The translations under genes were made by a program, and so were the position numbers. A stretch of DNA of 64,000 nt from the NCBI RefSeq assembly GCF_041021955.1, contig NZ_CP158375.1, forward strand, positions 3,100,001-3,164,000, given 5' to 3'. The notes under the pieces were generated by a model. That model worked only from the letters and a program-made list of their open reading frames with translations, was not told the origin of the DNA and made no database searches. This document shows positions 53,734-63,627 of this stretch, in pieces. Source of the stretch: Caulobacter sp. 73W. Its GTDB lineage: Bacteria; Pseudomonadota; Alphaproteobacteria; Caulobacterales; Caulobacteraceae. Within the stretch, counting starts at the first letter, position 1. Each line of letters begins with the position of its first letter.

Positions 53734-56379
53734 ATGCCGAGCCTGAACGACATCCGCAGCACCTTCCTCGACTACTTCGGGGGCGCCGACCACGCCGTGG
53801 TCCCGTCCTCGCCGCTGGTGCCGCAGAACGATCCGACCCTGCTGTTCGTCAATGCGGGCATGGTGCCGTTCAAGAACGCCTTCACCGGCGCCGAGACGCC
53901 GGTCGCGCCGCGCGCCACCTCGTCGCAGAAGTGCGTCCGCGCCGGCGGCAAGCACAACGACCTGGACAATGTCGGCTACACGGCCCGCCACCACACCTTC
54001 TTCGAGATGCTGGGGAACTTCTCCTTCGGCGACTATTTCAAGGAGCGTGCGATCACGCTCGCCTGGAATCTGCTGACCAAGGAATACAAGCTTCCCGTCG
54101 AGAAGCTGCTGGTCACGGTCTATGCGTCCGACGACGAGGCCGCCGACCTGTGGAAGAAGATCGCCGGGCTGGATGACCGCAAGATCATCCGCATCGGCAC
54201 CTCCGACAACTTCTGGTCCATGGGCGACACCGGCCCGTGCGGCCCGTGCTCGGAAATCTTCTTCGACCACGGCGACCACATCCCCGGCGGCCCTCCCGGC
54301 AGCCCGGACGAGGATGGCGACCGGTTCATCGAGATCTGGAACCTCGTCTTCATGCAGTTCGAGCAGCAGGCGGGCGGCGAACGCATCAACCTGCCCAAGC
54401 CCTCGATCGACACCGGCATGGGCCTGGAGCGCATCGCCGCCGTCCTGCAGGGCGTGCACGACAATTATGACGTGGACCTGTTCAAGGCCCTGATCGCCGC
54501 CTCGGTCGAGGCGACCGGCGTGAAGGCCGAGGGCGAAAGCCAGGCCAGCCATCGGGTCATCGCCGACCACCTGCGCTCGTCCTCGTTCCTGCTGGCCGAC
54601 GGCGTGTCGCCCTCGAACGAAGGCCGCGGCTACGTCCTGCGCCGCATCATGCGCCGCGCCATGCGTCACGCCTATCTGCTAGGCGCGCAGGAGCCGCTGA
54701 TGCACCGCCTGGCTCCGACCCTGATCGAGCAGATGGGCGGCGCCTATCCCGAGCTGCGCCGCGCCGAAGCGCTGATCACCGAGACCCTGCGCCAGGAAGA
54801 AGAGCGGTTCCGCCGCACCCTGGGCCGCGGCATGACCCTGCTGGACGAGGCGACCGCCGACCTCGCCGAAGGCGGCGTGCTGTCGGGCGACGTGGCCTTC
54901 AAGCTCTACGACACCTACGGCTTCCCGCTCGACCTGACCCAGGACGCCGTGCGCGCCAAGGGCCTGACCGTCGATACCGACGCCTTCGACACCGCCATGG
55001 ACAAGCAGCGCCAGATGGCGCGCGAGAACTGGACCGGCTCGGGCCAGCAGGGCACCGGCGCCGAATGGTTCGCGGTCAAGGAACGTGACGGCGCGACCGA
55101 GTTCGTCGGCTACGACATCACCGAGGCCACCGGCGTGGTGAAGGCCATCGTCGCCGACGGCGCCGAGGTTGCGTCTGCGGCTTCTGGCCAGACCGTGCAG
55201 GTCGTCCTCGACCGCACCCCGTTCTACGCCGAGAGCGGCGGCCAGGCTGGCGACCAGGGCGTCATCGACGCCAATGGGGCGGTCAGCCGCGTGCTCGACA
55301 CCCAAAAGCAGGCCGGCGAACTGCACGTCCACACTGTCGAACTCACTGGCCCGCTGGCCGTGGGCGACAAGGTGGTGGCCTCGGTCGACGCCGAGCGTCG
55401 CCACACCACCCGGTCCAACCACTCCGCGGCGCACCTGGTGCACGCCGCCCTGCACCATGTGCTGGGCGCCCACGTGGCGCAGAAGGGCCAGTTGGTCGAT
55501 GGCGACCGCATGCGCTTCGACTTCAGCCACGGCGGCCCGCTGACCGCCGACGAGATCGAGCGCATCGAGGCTGAGGTCAACGAGGTCATCCGCCAGAACG
55601 TCCCGGCCAAGATTGAGGTCATGGCCCCGCAGGCGGCCATCGAGGCCGGCGCGGTCGCCTTGTTCGGCGAGAAATACGGCGAGAGCGTTCGCGTCCTGAC
55701 CCTGGGCCAGGCCCTGACCGGCGAGGACAAGGGCTATTCGGTCGAACTGTGCGGCGGCACTCACGTGGCCCGCACCGGCGACATCGCCCTGTTCAAGATC
55801 GTCTCAGAGCAAGGCGTCGCCGCCGGCGTGCGCCGCATCGAGGCCCTGACCGGCGAGGCGGCCCGCCGCTTCCTGCTGGATCAGGCGGGCGTCGCCAAGG
55901 GTCTGGCCGAGCAGTTCAAGGTCCCGGTGGAGGGCGTCGCCGCGCGCGTCGAGGGTCTGATCGCCGACCGCAAGCGTCTGGAGAAGGAACTGGCCGAGGC
56001 CAAGAAGGCCCTGGCCCTGGGCGGCGGCTCGGGCGGCGCGTCCGGTCCTGAAGACGTCGCTGGCACGGCTTTCATCGGCCGCGTCCTCGACGGCGTCGGC
56101 GGCAAGGACCTGCGCGGCGTGGTCGAAGACTTCAAGAAGTCCATCGGCTCGGGCGTGGTCGCCCTGGTCGGCACGTCCGACGGCAAGGCCGCCGTGGCCG
56201 TCGCCGTGACCGCGGATCTGACCGGCAAGTTCAATGCCGCCGAGCTGGCCCGCGCCGCCGTGATCGCCATGGGCGGCCAGGGCGCCGGCGGCAAGCCGGA
56301 CTTCGCCCAGGGCGGGGCTCCGGACGACTCCAAGGCCGCCGAAGGCGTGGCCGCCGTCAAAGCCGCGCTCGCGGGGTGA
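53734..56379 (+). CDS. alaS: Alanyl-tRNA synthetase
   Basis: The 881-residue protein has the class II catalytic core ([53 protein letters not shown]), the editing-domain zinc motif [13 protein letters not shown] and [14 protein letters not shown], and a C-terminal C-Ala/DHHA1 domain with a Gly-rich end ([16 protein letters not shown]). It charges tRNA-Ala and hydrolyses mischarged Ser/Gly. The recA-alaS pairing is usual in this group. The next gene starts within its stop. Confidence 0.97.
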   Translation: MPSLNDIRSTFLDYFGGADHAVVPSSPLVPQNDPTLLFVNAGMVPFKNAFTGAETPVAPRATSSQKCVRAGGKHNDLDNVGYTARHHTFFEMLGNFSFGDYFKERAITLAWNLLTKEYKLPVEKLLVTVYASDDEAADLWKKIAGLDDRKIIRIGTSDNFWSMGDTGPCGPCSEIFFDHGDHIPGGPPGSPDEDGDRFIEIWNLVFMQFEQQAGGERINLPKPSIDTGMGLERIAAVLQGVHDNYDVDLFKALIAASVEATGVKAEGESQASHRVIADHLRSSSFLLADGVSPSNEGRGYVLRRIMRRAMRHAYLLGAQEPLMHRLAPTLIEQMGGAYPELRRAEALITETLRQEEERFRRTLGRGMTLLDEATADLAEGGVLSGDVAFKLYDTYGFPLDLTQDAVRAKGLTVDTDAFDTAMDKQRQMARENWTGSGQQGTGAEWFAVKERDGATEFVGYDITEATGVVKAIVADGAEVASAASGQTVQVVLDRTPFYAESGGQAGDQGVIDANGAVSRVLDTQKQAGELHVHTVELTGPLAVGDKVVASVDAERRHTTRSNHSAAHLVHAALHHVLGAHVAQKGQLVDGDRMRFDFSHGGPLTADEIERIEAEVNEVIRQNVPAKIEVMAPQAAIEAGAVALFGEKYGESVRVLTLGQALTGEDKGYSVELCGGTHVARTGDIALFKIVSEQGVAAGVRRIEALTGEAARRFLLDQAGVAKGLAEQFKVPVEGVAARVEGLIADRKRLEKELAEAKKALALGGGSGGASGPEDVAGTAFIGRVLDGVGGKDLRGVVEDFKKSIGSGVVALVGTSDGKAAVAVAVTADLTGKFNAAELARAAVIAMGGQGAGGKPDFAQGGAPDDSKAAEGVAAVKAALAG

Positions 56380-56780
56380 GCCGGGAGCCGCGCGTCGGCT
56401 GCGGCGTCGTTCTGCTGAAGGACGACGCCATCCTGCTCATCCGGCGCAAGCGGGAGCCGGAGGCCGGCTGCTGGAGCCTGCCCGGCGGCAAGGTCGATTG
56501 GGGGGAGCCCTCCATGGCCGCCGCCGCCCGCGAGACCGCCGAGGAGCTGGGCGTTCAGGCCGAAGGCCTGACCTTGCTGTGCGTGGTGGATCTGATCGAC
56601 CAGGGCGACGGCGCGCACTGGGTCTCGCCCGTCTATCTGGCCAAGGCCTTCAGCGGCGAGCCGCGCCTGATGGAGCCGCACAAGCACGCCGCCTTCGGCT
56701 GGTTCGCGTTGGACGCCCTGCCTGCGCCGCTGGCCTCATCGGCGGCCGTCGCGGCGCAGGCGCTCAGGGCGCGCTCCTAA
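56376..56780 (+). CDS. NUDIX hydrolase
   Basis: The 134-residue protein starts at GTG 56376, overlapping the alaS stop by 4 bases. The complete Nudix box is visible as [24 protein letters not shown] (G-x5-E-x7-R-E-x2-E-E-x-G). N-terminal [22 protein letters not shown] resembles the ADP-ribose/8-oxo-dGTP class. Its substrate is unknown. The stop overlaps the remnant end of the convergent VOC gene. Confidence 0.88.
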   Translation: MSREPRVGCGVVLLKDDAILLIRRKREPEAGCWSLPGGKVDWGEPSMAAAARETAEELGVQAEGLTLLCVVDLIDQGDGAHWVSPVYLAKAFSGEPRLMEPHKHAAFGWFALDALPAPLASSAAVAAQALRARS

Positions 56781-57181
56781 GCGGCCGGCACGCCGGCGAA
56801 GATGCTGATCTTGTTGCCGGTCGGATCGCGCAGCTAGGCGCCATAGAAGCCGGACTCAGCCTCGGCGGGACGAAAGCCCGGCAGGCCTTCGCAGGTTCCG
56901 CCAGCGGCCAGCCCCGCGGCGTGCGCCGCTTTTACCTGATCGGGCGACTGCGCCTGATAGCCGATCATGATGCCGTTGCCCGGCCTGGCCGGCTCGCCGT
57001 TGAAGGTCGGGCAGAGCGCCGTGTGGCAGTCGGTGATGTCCTTGCCCGGCCCGGTGACGCCATAGCCGATCCAGCCGCCGCCCTCGAGCTTGCGCTCGCT
57101 GCCGATGGCGGTGAACACCGCGTCGTAGAACCGCTTCGACGCCTGCTCGTCGAGGGCGCCGATGGTGACGTATCCGATCAT
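56777..57181 (-). pseudogene. VOC-family (glyoxalase-like) protein with internal stop
   Basis: The minus-strand frame from ATG 57181 encodes a glyoxalase/VOC domain (MIGYVTIGALDEQASKRFYDAVF, GWIGYGV, IMIGYQAQSPDQVKAAHAAGLAAGG, ESGFYGA). It hits TAG at 56836-56834 where the family has Tyr (YxRDPxGN). After the stop the frame continues [18 protein letters not shown] to a TAG at 56779-56777, the normal end. One base change (TAC to TAG) explains it. The truncated form lacks the last beta strand and a metal-side residue. Confidence 0.78.
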
Positions 57182-57243
57182 GTCCGTTCCTCCCCGGATG
57201 AATGGCGAGAGCCTATCACCGGACGCGAACGGATCAAGAACAT

Positions 57244-57693
57244 CTAACGTCGGTATTGAATGAATCCGCGGTTCTGCGCGACCGCGTCATAGAGCTTGCG
57301 GGCCTGGGTGTTAGTCTCGTGAGTGAGCCAATAGACGCGGTCCCAGCCTTCCGCGTCTGCCCGCGCATAGATCGCCTCGATCAGGGCGCGGCCGGCGCCC
57401 GAGCCCCGCGTAACGGGAGAGACGAACAGGTCCTCCAGATAGCAATAGAAGCCCGTCGTCCAGGTCGCGCGATGAACGACGCAGTGGGCGAAACCGATCG
57501 CCTGGCCGTCCTGCTCGGCCACGAGGGCGAACATCGGCTCGGCGGGATCAAGCATGCGCTCGAAGGTCGTGTCGCCGACCGCCTGGGGCAGGTCGGAGGA
57601 TTCGTAGAAGGCCAGGTAGCCCGCCCAGAGGCCATCCCAGCTCTCCCGGTCGGCGTTGGTCAGGTCGCGGATCGTTCCGGTGAAGCGGCTCAT
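57244..57693 (-). CDS. GNAT-family N-acetyltransferase
   Basis: This 149-residue protein is a single GNAT domain: IRDLTNADRESWDGLWAGYLAFYE, the acetyl-CoA loop VSPVTRGSGAGRALIEAIYARADAEGWDRVYWLTHETNTQARKLYDAVAQNRGFIQYRR. It resembles the RimI-like group that ends with a YD/YE motif. It lies downstream of icd beyond a terminator, so it is probably transcribed separately. Confidence 0.88.
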   Translation of the reverse strand: MSRFTGTIRDLTNADRESWDGLWAGYLAFYESSDLPQAVGDTTFERMLDPAEPMFALVAEQDGQAIGFAHCVVHRATWTTGFYCYLEDLFVSPVTRGSGAGRALIEAIYARADAEGWDRVYWLTHETNTQARKLYDAVAQNRGFIQYRR

Positions 57694-57712
57694 CGTCTGT
57701 CCCTGGAAAAGA

Positions 57713-57747
57713 AAAGCCCGCGCCGTCGGTCTGACAGCGCGGGCTTT
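57713..57747 (-). terminator. Rho-independent terminator of icd
   Basis: AAAGCCCGCGC (57713-57723) pairs with GCGCGGGCTTT (57737-57747), an 11-pair stem with a 13-base loop. On the minus strand it is followed by TTCTTTTCC. It is 25 bases after the icd stop. Confidence 0.85.
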
Positions 57748-57771
57748 GGAAGTCTCGAAGGTACGAAGGCC

Positions 57772-58986
57772 TTAGGCCGCCATGGCCTTCTTCAGGTTCT
57801 CGTCGATCTTGTCGAGGAAGCCTTCGGTCGTCAGCCAGCCTTGCTTGTCGCCGACCAGCAGCGCCAGGTCCTTGGTCATGAAGCCGCTCTCGACGGTGTC
57901 GATGCAGACCTTTTCCAGGGTGGCGGCGAAGGCGGCCAGTTCGGCGTTGTCGTCCAGCTTGGCGCGGTGGGCCAGGCCACGGGTCCAGGCGAAGATCGAG
58001 GCGATCGAGTTGGTCGAGGTCGACTTGCCCTTCTGATGCTGGCGGTAGTGGCGGGTGACGGTGCCGTGGGCGGCTTCGGCTTCCACCGTCTTGCCGTCCG
58101 GCGTCATCAGAACCGAGGTCATCAGGCCCAGCGAGCCGAAGCCCTGGGCGACGATGTCCGACTGCACGTCGCCGTCGTAGTTCTTGCAGGCCCAGACGTA
58201 GCCGCCCGACCACTTCAGCGCCGAGGCGACCATGTCGTCGATCAGGCGGTGCTCGTAGTGGATGCCAAGGGCCTTGAACTGCTCGGCGTAGTGCTCGTCG
58301 AACACTTCCTGGAACAGGTCCTTGAAGCGGCCGTCATAGGCTTTCAGGATCGTGTTCTTGGTCGACAGGTACACCGGGTACTTGCGGTTCAGGCCATAGG
58401 CGAACGAGGCGTGGGCGAACTCACGGATCGACTCGTCGAGGTTGTACATGGCCATGGCGACGCCCGAGCTCGGAGCCTTGTAGACCTCATGCTCGATGGT
58501 CTGACCGTCTTCGCCGACGAACTTGATCGTCAAGGTGCCCTTGCCGGGGAACAGGAAGTCGGTGGCGCGGTACTGGTCGCCGAAGGCGTGGCGGCCGACG
58601 ATGATCGGCTGGGTCCAGCCCGGGACCAGGCGGGGCACGTTCTGGCAGATGATCGGCTCGCGGAAGATCACGCCGCCCAGGATGTTGCGGATGGTGCCGT
58701 TGGGCGACTTCCACATCTTCTTGAGGTTGAATTCGGTCACCCGCGCTTCGTCCGGGGTGATGGTGGCGCACTTGACGGCCACGCCATGCTTCTTGGTCGC
58801 CTCGGCGGCGTCGATGGTCACCTGGTCGTTGGTGGCGTCCCGGTTCTCGACCGACAGGTCGTAATAGTCGAGCTCGAGATCCAGATACGGGAAGATCAGC
58901 TTATCCTTGATGAGCTTCCAGATGATCCGGGTCATCTCGTCCCCGTCCATGTCCACGACGGGGTTGGCGACTTTGATCTTGGCCAT
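57772..58986 (-). CDS. icd: Isocitrate dehydrogenase (NADP-dependent, eukaryotic-like type)
   Basis: I read 404 residues from ATG 58986 ([23 protein letters not shown]); the frame is open farther upstream but that start is canonical. Motifs [55 protein letters not shown] and [10 protein letters not shown] are those of the homodimeric, eukaryotic-like NADP-IDH common in alphaproteobacteria. It converts isocitrate to 2-oxoglutarate in the TCA cycle. Confidence 0.96.
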   Translation of the reverse strand: MAKIKVANPVVDMDGDEMTRIIWKLIKDKLIFPYLDLELDYYDLSVENRDATNDQVTIDAAEATKKHGVAVKCATITPDEARVTEFNLKKMWKSPNGTIRNILGGVIFREPIICQNVPRLVPGWTQPIIVGRHAFGDQYRATDFLFPGKGTLTIKFVGEDGQTIEHEVYKAPSSGVAMAMYNLDESIREFAHASFAYGLNRKYPVYLSTKNTILKAYDGRFKDLFQEVFDEHYAEQFKALGIHYEHRLIDDMVASALKWSGGYVWACKNYDGDVQSDIVAQGFGSLGLMTSVLMTPDGKTVEAEAAHGTVTRHYRQHQKGKSTSTNSIASIFAWTRGLAHRAKLDDNAELAAFAATLEKVCIDTVESGFMTKDLALLVGDKQGWLTTEGFLDKIDENLKKAMAA

Positions 58987-59110
58987 TCCGGGCAAATTCC
59001 TTCGGTTGTAGATGCGCTCGGCGGGGCGGCGCACAGGGCCGCACGCGCGTCGCAGGGACGGGCAGAGGCTATAGCGGCTAAGGCCAGCGCGCGCCAGCGG
59101 CGGCGATAAA

Positions 59111-59156
59111 CCCCCTGTTCAACCTCTGGTGCGTATTATTCGCATCAGGGGGTCTT
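59111..59156 (+). promoter_or_regulatory. Leader hairpin before hybrid histidine kinase
   Basis: CCCCC (59111-59115) pairs with GGGGG (59148-59152). Inside, TGGTGCG (59127-59133) pairs with CGCATCA (59141-59147) around a TATTATT loop, with one G-T wobble. TCTTTT follows. The long stem lies 13 to 50 bases before the kinase ATG, so it may be a leader attenuator or hide the translation start. Confidence 0.4.
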
Positions 59157-59164
59157 TTACGCGC

Positions 59165-61651
59165 ATGCTTTCTGTCAATTCGCCGCTCGCGAGACGGCTT
59201 CTGACGATCGTGGCGGTCCTGTCCATCTTGGTGACGGGAGCGGCCACCATGGCGACGTTCGCCTTCGTCCAGAAGGACGTGGCGGCGCGTGAGACCGCGC
59301 GCCTGGAGGAGTACGTCGCCGAGCGCGTGAAGTCCGAGGACCGCCTGTTCTCCGATCTGGTGCTGCTGCACCGCGCCGCCAGCCTGTCCCTGCGCCGGCG
59401 CATGGAAAAGATGCCCCAGGCCCTGATCGACAGGGAATTCGACAAGGCCTTCCCCCTGCAGGCCGACGGCACCCGCCGCACCACCGCCGAGCTGTTCGAC
59501 GGCAATCCCTGGTCCTACGGCCTGGGCGGCTTCATCGCCAACGGCGCGGACGTATCGCCCGACGAGCGCCGCCTGCTGGTCAGCGCCCTGCAGGTCGTCT
59601 CGCACACCGGCGAGGCGGAGCTGGAGCGCTACGACAACTTCTATCTGTTCACGCCGGAGACCAACCGCTTCATCGTCTTTGGGCCCCATCGCGACGACCG
59701 GCTGATCTATTACCGTCGCGACGCCCCGCCGACCCTGGACTTCCGCGGCGAGGAGATGGTCGAGCTGACCCTGCCGCGGAACAATCCCGAGCGGACCATG
59801 CGCTGCACCAAGCTGCGCAAGCTGATCTCCGACCCCACGGGCCAGGCCCTGACCTCGGCCTGCATGACCCCCATCGACGTGGGCGGCAGGCACGTGGCGT
59901 CTTGGGGCACGACCATCATGCTCAACTCCTACCTGCTGCGCGCCGTTCAGGACGCGCTGCCGGGGGGCGTCAACATGATCGCCTCGGACGACGGAGAGCT
60001 GATCTCCTATCCGGGCATGAGCCGCGACGGCATCGTCGACCGGGGTGTGCTGCAGAAGGCGCAGCAGGAGCACCGCATCGCGGACGTCGTCAAGGAAATC
60101 CGCAAGCAGGGGCAGGACGTCGGCGTGGTCCGCAGTCAGGTCACCGGCAAGGTGATCGCCTACGGCCTGATGAAGGAGCCGGGCTGGTACTTCCTGATGA
60201 GCTTCTCGCCCACGGACATCTTGTGGTCGGCGGTCAAGTCGGCGGCGTGGATCCTGCTGTTCGGCCTGGTGGGCGTGGTCGCTCAGACCCTGCTGCTCTA
60301 CCGCTTCACCCGAACCGCCGTGCTCGATCCCCTCGGCCGCCTGGCCCAGGCCGGGTGGAGCGATGGCGGCGATACCGAATATCTGGAGCACCGCCAGGAC
60401 GAGATCGGCGTGCTGGCCCGCGCCCTGTCATGGCAGCGCGCCAAGAACGACGACCTGCTGCGGTCGCTGGAAGATCGCGTGGCCGAGCGCACCGCCGAAC
60501 TGGAGCGGGCCAACAAGGCCAAGTCCGTCTTCCTGGCCAATATGAGCCACGAGCTGCGCACCCCCCTGAACGGGGTGATCGCCATCGCCGATCAGCTAGC
60601 CGAGGAGCGTGGACAGGAGCGCCGACGAGAGCTGGCGGGTCTGGTCGCCTCGTCCGGCCGCCTTCTGGAGCAGGTGCTCAGCGACATCCTGGATGTCTCC
60701 AAGATCGAGGCGGGCCAGTTCAGCATCACCCCGGCGCCCTTCGACCTGACCTGCGAGGTCGGGGCGATCGCCGAGCTTCATCGCGCCTCGGCCGAGGCCA
60801 AGGGACTGGACTTTGGCTGGAGCGTCTCGCCGGACGCCGGCGGCGGCTATCTGGGCGACGCGGGCCGCATCGCCCAGGTGCTGTCCAACCTTCTGGCCAA
60901 CGCCGTGAAGTTCACCGAGACCGGCGGCGTGACCCTGACCGTCGACCGCACCCAGGACGGGGCGATTTCCTTCTGCGTGCGCGACACCGGCGTCGGCTTC
61001 GACGAAGAGACGCGCCAGCGCCTGTTCCGCCGGTTCGAGCAGGCGGACGCCTCGATCACCCGCCGGTTCGGCGGTACCGGCCTGGGTTTGTCGATATGCG
61101 CGGCGCTGACCGAGATGATGGGCGGCCGCATCGAGGCCCGCTCGGCCGACAAGGGCGCGGTGTTCGAGGTCATCCTCCCCCTGCCGCCCGTGGGAATGAA
61201 TACGCCCGTCGCCGAGCCGAGCAGCGTCGTCGAGGGCGGATCGCTGGCCGGCCTGCGCGTGCTGGTGGCCGAGGATCATCCCACCAACCGCAAGGTGGTT
61301 CAGATCGTCCTGGAGCCCTTCGGCATCGACCTGACCGTGGTCGACAATGGCGCCGACGCCGTCGAGGCCTTCGCCCAGGCCAGCTTCGACGTGATCCTCA
61401 TGGACATGCAGATGCCGGTGATGGACGGCCTGACCGCCACCCGCCTGATCCGCGAGCGTGAAGCTCGCGACGGCCGCGCCCGCACGCGTATCGTCATGCT
61501 GACCGCCGCCGCCATGGACGAGCATGTGGTCCAGGCCCGCCGGGCCGGCGCCGATCTGCACGTCTCCAAGCCGGTGCGTCCGGCCGAACTGATCGAGGCG
61601 CTTTCGGGCGTCGATCACGCCCCGCAGGTCGGCGCCAGCCGCAGCGCCTAG
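59165..61651 (+). CDS. Hybrid sensor histidine kinase
   Basis: I read 828 residues from ATG 59165. A membrane helix at about 12-32 is followed by a large periplasmic domain (to about residue 355), a second helix (AAWILLFGLVGVVAQTLLLYRF) and a HAMP-like segment. The HisKA has His462 in LANMSHELRTPLNG, the ATPase has NLLANAVKF and GTGLGLSIC, and the receiver has Asp747 in VILMDMQMPVMDG. The periplasmic domain is not one that I recognise. A hairpin leader precedes it. It is divergent from icd. Confidence 0.9.
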   Translation: MLSVNSPLARRLLTIVAVLSILVTGAATMATFAFVQKDVAARETARLEEYVAERVKSEDRLFSDLVLLHRAASLSLRRRMEKMPQALIDREFDKAFPLQADGTRRTTAELFDGNPWSYGLGGFIANGADVSPDERRLLVSALQVVSHTGEAELERYDNFYLFTPETNRFIVFGPHRDDRLIYYRRDAPPTLDFRGEEMVELTLPRNNPERTMRCTKLRKLISDPTGQALTSACMTPIDVGGRHVASWGTTIMLNSYLLRAVQDALPGGVNMIASDDGELISYPGMSRDGIVDRGVLQKAQQEHRIADVVKEIRKQGQDVGVVRSQVTGKVIAYGLMKEPGWYFLMSFSPTDILWSAVKSAAWILLFGLVGVVAQTLLLYRFTRTAVLDPLGRLAQAGWSDGGDTEYLEHRQDEIGVLARALSWQRAKNDDLLRSLEDRVAERTAELERANKAKSVFLANMSHELRTPLNGVIAIADQLAEERGQERRRELAGLVASSGRLLEQVLSDILDVSKIEAGQFSITPAPFDLTCEVGAIAELHRASAEAKGLDFGWSVSPDAGGGYLGDAGRIAQVLSNLLANAVKFTETGGVTLTVDRTQDGAISFCVRDTGVGFDEETRQRLFRRFEQADASITRRFGGTGLGLSICAALTEMMGGRIEARSADKGAVFEVILPLPPVGMNTPVAEPSSVVEGGSLAGLRVLVAEDHPTNRKVVQIVLEPFGIDLTVVDNGADAVEAFAQASFDVILMDMQMPVMDGLTATRLIREREARDGRARTRIVMLTAAAMDEHVVQARRAGADLHVSKPVRPAELIEALSGVDHAPQVGASRSA

Positions 61652-62664
61652 CCGCGCGAGGCGAGGGCGGCGCGGCCCACGTCGGCGATGACCGCCGCCT
61701 GGGCGTCCATCGGCTGGGGGGATCCGGACAGGAACACCGCCACGGCCAGCCCCTGGCCGCCCGCCTGCCGATAGAGGCCGATGTCATTGACGGCCGACGT
61801 GCGCCCAAGATCGCGGCGACCGACCCCCGAAGCGTGAGCCAGATCCGCGTCGCGTCGCAGGCCGGCGCGTAGAAGGTTGGTCCCATGCCCCTTGGCGCGC
61901 ATCAGCGTCAGCAACTGATTGGTCGCGGGCCGCGCGACCAGCTCGGCGTTGTGCAGGGCGACCAGGAAGTCCATGGCCGCGCGCGGCGTGGCGGTGTCGC
62001 GCGGATCGCGCAGGTAGGCCTCGGCGGCGGCGTTGCGGCGGCGCTCGGACACGGCGTCGATCGCCGCGATGAAGGCTTGTTCGGTCCGCCAGTCGGCGCG
62101 GAAGGAGGGCAGGCCAAGCCGCTCCACCTCCAGCTCGCGAAAATAGCGATCGACGCGGATGCCCTTCAGCCGCTTCTGCTGGATCCAGGCGGTGACCACG
62201 CCTGGACCGCCGATGCGCTTCATCAGCAGGTCGCAGGCGGTGCGGTCGCCGTCGAGGGCCAGGGGCAGAAGCTCCTCCACCCGATAGCGGTCACGCCGCG
62301 GCCAGGCGGCGGCGACAACGCTGGGCGGCGGCGACAGGTCCACGTCGCGCACGGCGATGGGCTCGTTCAGGTTCACGCGCCCGCCGATTGCCTCGTCCAG
62401 CACGGCGGCGACGATCAGCAGGGACGCCGCGCCGTCGAGAGGGAAGGGGCGGTCGCCGTTGTGCAGCCACACATCGGCATTGCCCAGATCGGTGATCGCC
62501 GCGCCCAGAACGCCGGGAGCGGCGCGCTTTGCGGCGGCGCCGACCTCGCGATCCAGTTGCGCCAGGTCCATGCCCTCGCCGGACACTTCCATGACCACGG
62601 ACTTGGCGCAGGCCGCGGCCAGTAGCGGCGCCAGCAGCACAGCACGTCGGGAAAAGCTCATCAT
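61648..62664 (-). CDS. Class A beta-lactamase-like lipoprotein lacking catalytic residues
   Basis: I read 338 residues from ATG 62664, with lipobox-type signal LLAAACAK. The fold follows PER/class A enzymes: AAVLDEAIGGRVNLNEPI, VEELLPLALDGDRTACDLLMKRIGGP, ASGVGRRDLGRTSAVNDIGLYRQ and LAVAVFLSGS. However, the positions of S70-x-x-K73 read G-x-x-S, S130-D-N reads G-D-R, and K234-T-G reads A-S-G. It is therefore unlikely to hydrolyse beta-lactams. Its stop overlaps the hybrid kinase stop by 4 bases. Confidence 0.75.
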   Translation of the reverse strand: MMSFSRRAVLLAPLLAAACAKSVVMEVSGEGMDLAQLDREVGAAAKRAAPGVLGAAITDLGNADVWLHNGDRPFPLDGAASLLIVAAVLDEAIGGRVNLNEPIAVRDVDLSPPPSVVAAAWPRRDRYRVEELLPLALDGDRTACDLLMKRIGGPGVVTAWIQQKRLKGIRVDRYFRELEVERLGLPSFRADWRTEQAFIAAIDAVSERRRNAAAEAYLRDPRDTATPRAAMDFLVALHNAELVARPATNQLLTLMRAKGHGTNLLRAGLRRDADLAHASGVGRRDLGRTSAVNDIGLYRQAGGQGLAVAVFLSGSPQPMDAQAAVIADVGRAALASRG

Positions 62665-62743
62665 CGGGGTTGTCGATCCCGCGCCCTTGTCGCCATAGGA
62701 CAGTCCCAAAGCCTCGCCGCGTGCGAGAAGAGCGGAGAAAAGC

Positions 62744-63535
62744 GTGACTGGTTCCGAAGGACGGGCGCCCTGCGTCATCCTCAATGCGCCCCAGCTGGCC
62801 GAGAACATCGGTTCGGTGGCGCGGGTGATGGCCAATTTCGGCCTGACGGACCTGCGTCTCGTGAACCCGCGCGACGGCTGGCCGCAAGAGCGCGCTTGGG
62901 CCAGCGCCTCGGGGGCCAACTGGCCGTTGGACGACGCCAAGGTGTTCGAGCGCCTGGAAGACGCCATCGCCGACCTGCAACTGGTCTTCGCCACCACGGC
63001 GCGCCCGCGCGAGACGCGCCTTCCGGTGCTCACGCCGCGCGAAGCGGCCGGCCAGCTGTCGACCGAGATCGCGGCTGGCCAGTCCGCCGGCCTGCTGTTC
63101 GGCGGCGAGCGCGCCGGGCTGGAGACCGACGACATCGCCCTTTGCCAGGCGATCATCTCCATTCCCATCGACGAGCGCTTCCGGTCGCTCAACCTGGCGC
63201 AGGCGGTGTCGATCAACGCCTATGAGTGGAAGATGACGGTGGACGACCGTCCGTGGTCTAAGTTCGAGAAGAACGTCGAGCCGCCCGCCGATCAGGCCAT
63301 GCTGATGGGCCTGTACGACCATCTGGAGACGGAGCTGGAGGCCGCCGGGTTCTATCACCCGCCGGAAAAGAAGCCGTCGATGATCCGCAATCTGCGCGCA
63401 CCCCTGGCCCGCGCCCGCCTGACCGACCAGGAGGTGCGCACCTTCCGAGGCGTGGTCACCGCCCTGTCCAAGGGGCGCGGCCGCGTCCTGGCCAAGCTGG
63501 CGGAAAAGAAGGCGACGCAGAAAAGCGAGGAGTAG
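62744..63535 (+). CDS. trmJ: TrmJ-type RNA 2'-O-methyltransferase (SPOUT)
   Basis: The 263-residue protein starts at GTG 62744. SPOUT motifs are clear: VILNAPQLAENIGSVARVMANFG, then GLLFGGERAGLETDD, and NLAQAVSINAYEWKM, which form the trefoil-knot SAM site. A C-terminal extension with MIRNLRAPLARARLTDQEVRTFRGVVTALSKGR matches TrmJ, which methylates tRNA position 32. It is divergent from the beta-lactamase-like gene with 79 bases between. Confidence 0.88.
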   Translation: MTGSEGRAPCVILNAPQLAENIGSVARVMANFGLTDLRLVNPRDGWPQERAWASASGANWPLDDAKVFERLEDAIADLQLVFATTARPRETRLPVLTPREAAGQLSTEIAAGQSAGLLFGGERAGLETDDIALCQAIISIPIDERFRSLNLAQAVSINAYEWKMTVDDRPWSKFEKNVEPPADQAMLMGLYDHLETELEAAGFYHPPEKKPSMIRNLRAPLARARLTDQEVRTFRGVVTALSKGRGRVLAKLAEKKATQKSEE

Positions 63536-63627
63536 GCGCTTTGACCCTCGGTACGTCAAAGGCCGCTTGACCTGAGCGGTCCGGTCCTCGAATTCCCCTG
63601 GTGAAGACCTGAACCGGAGACCATCCC

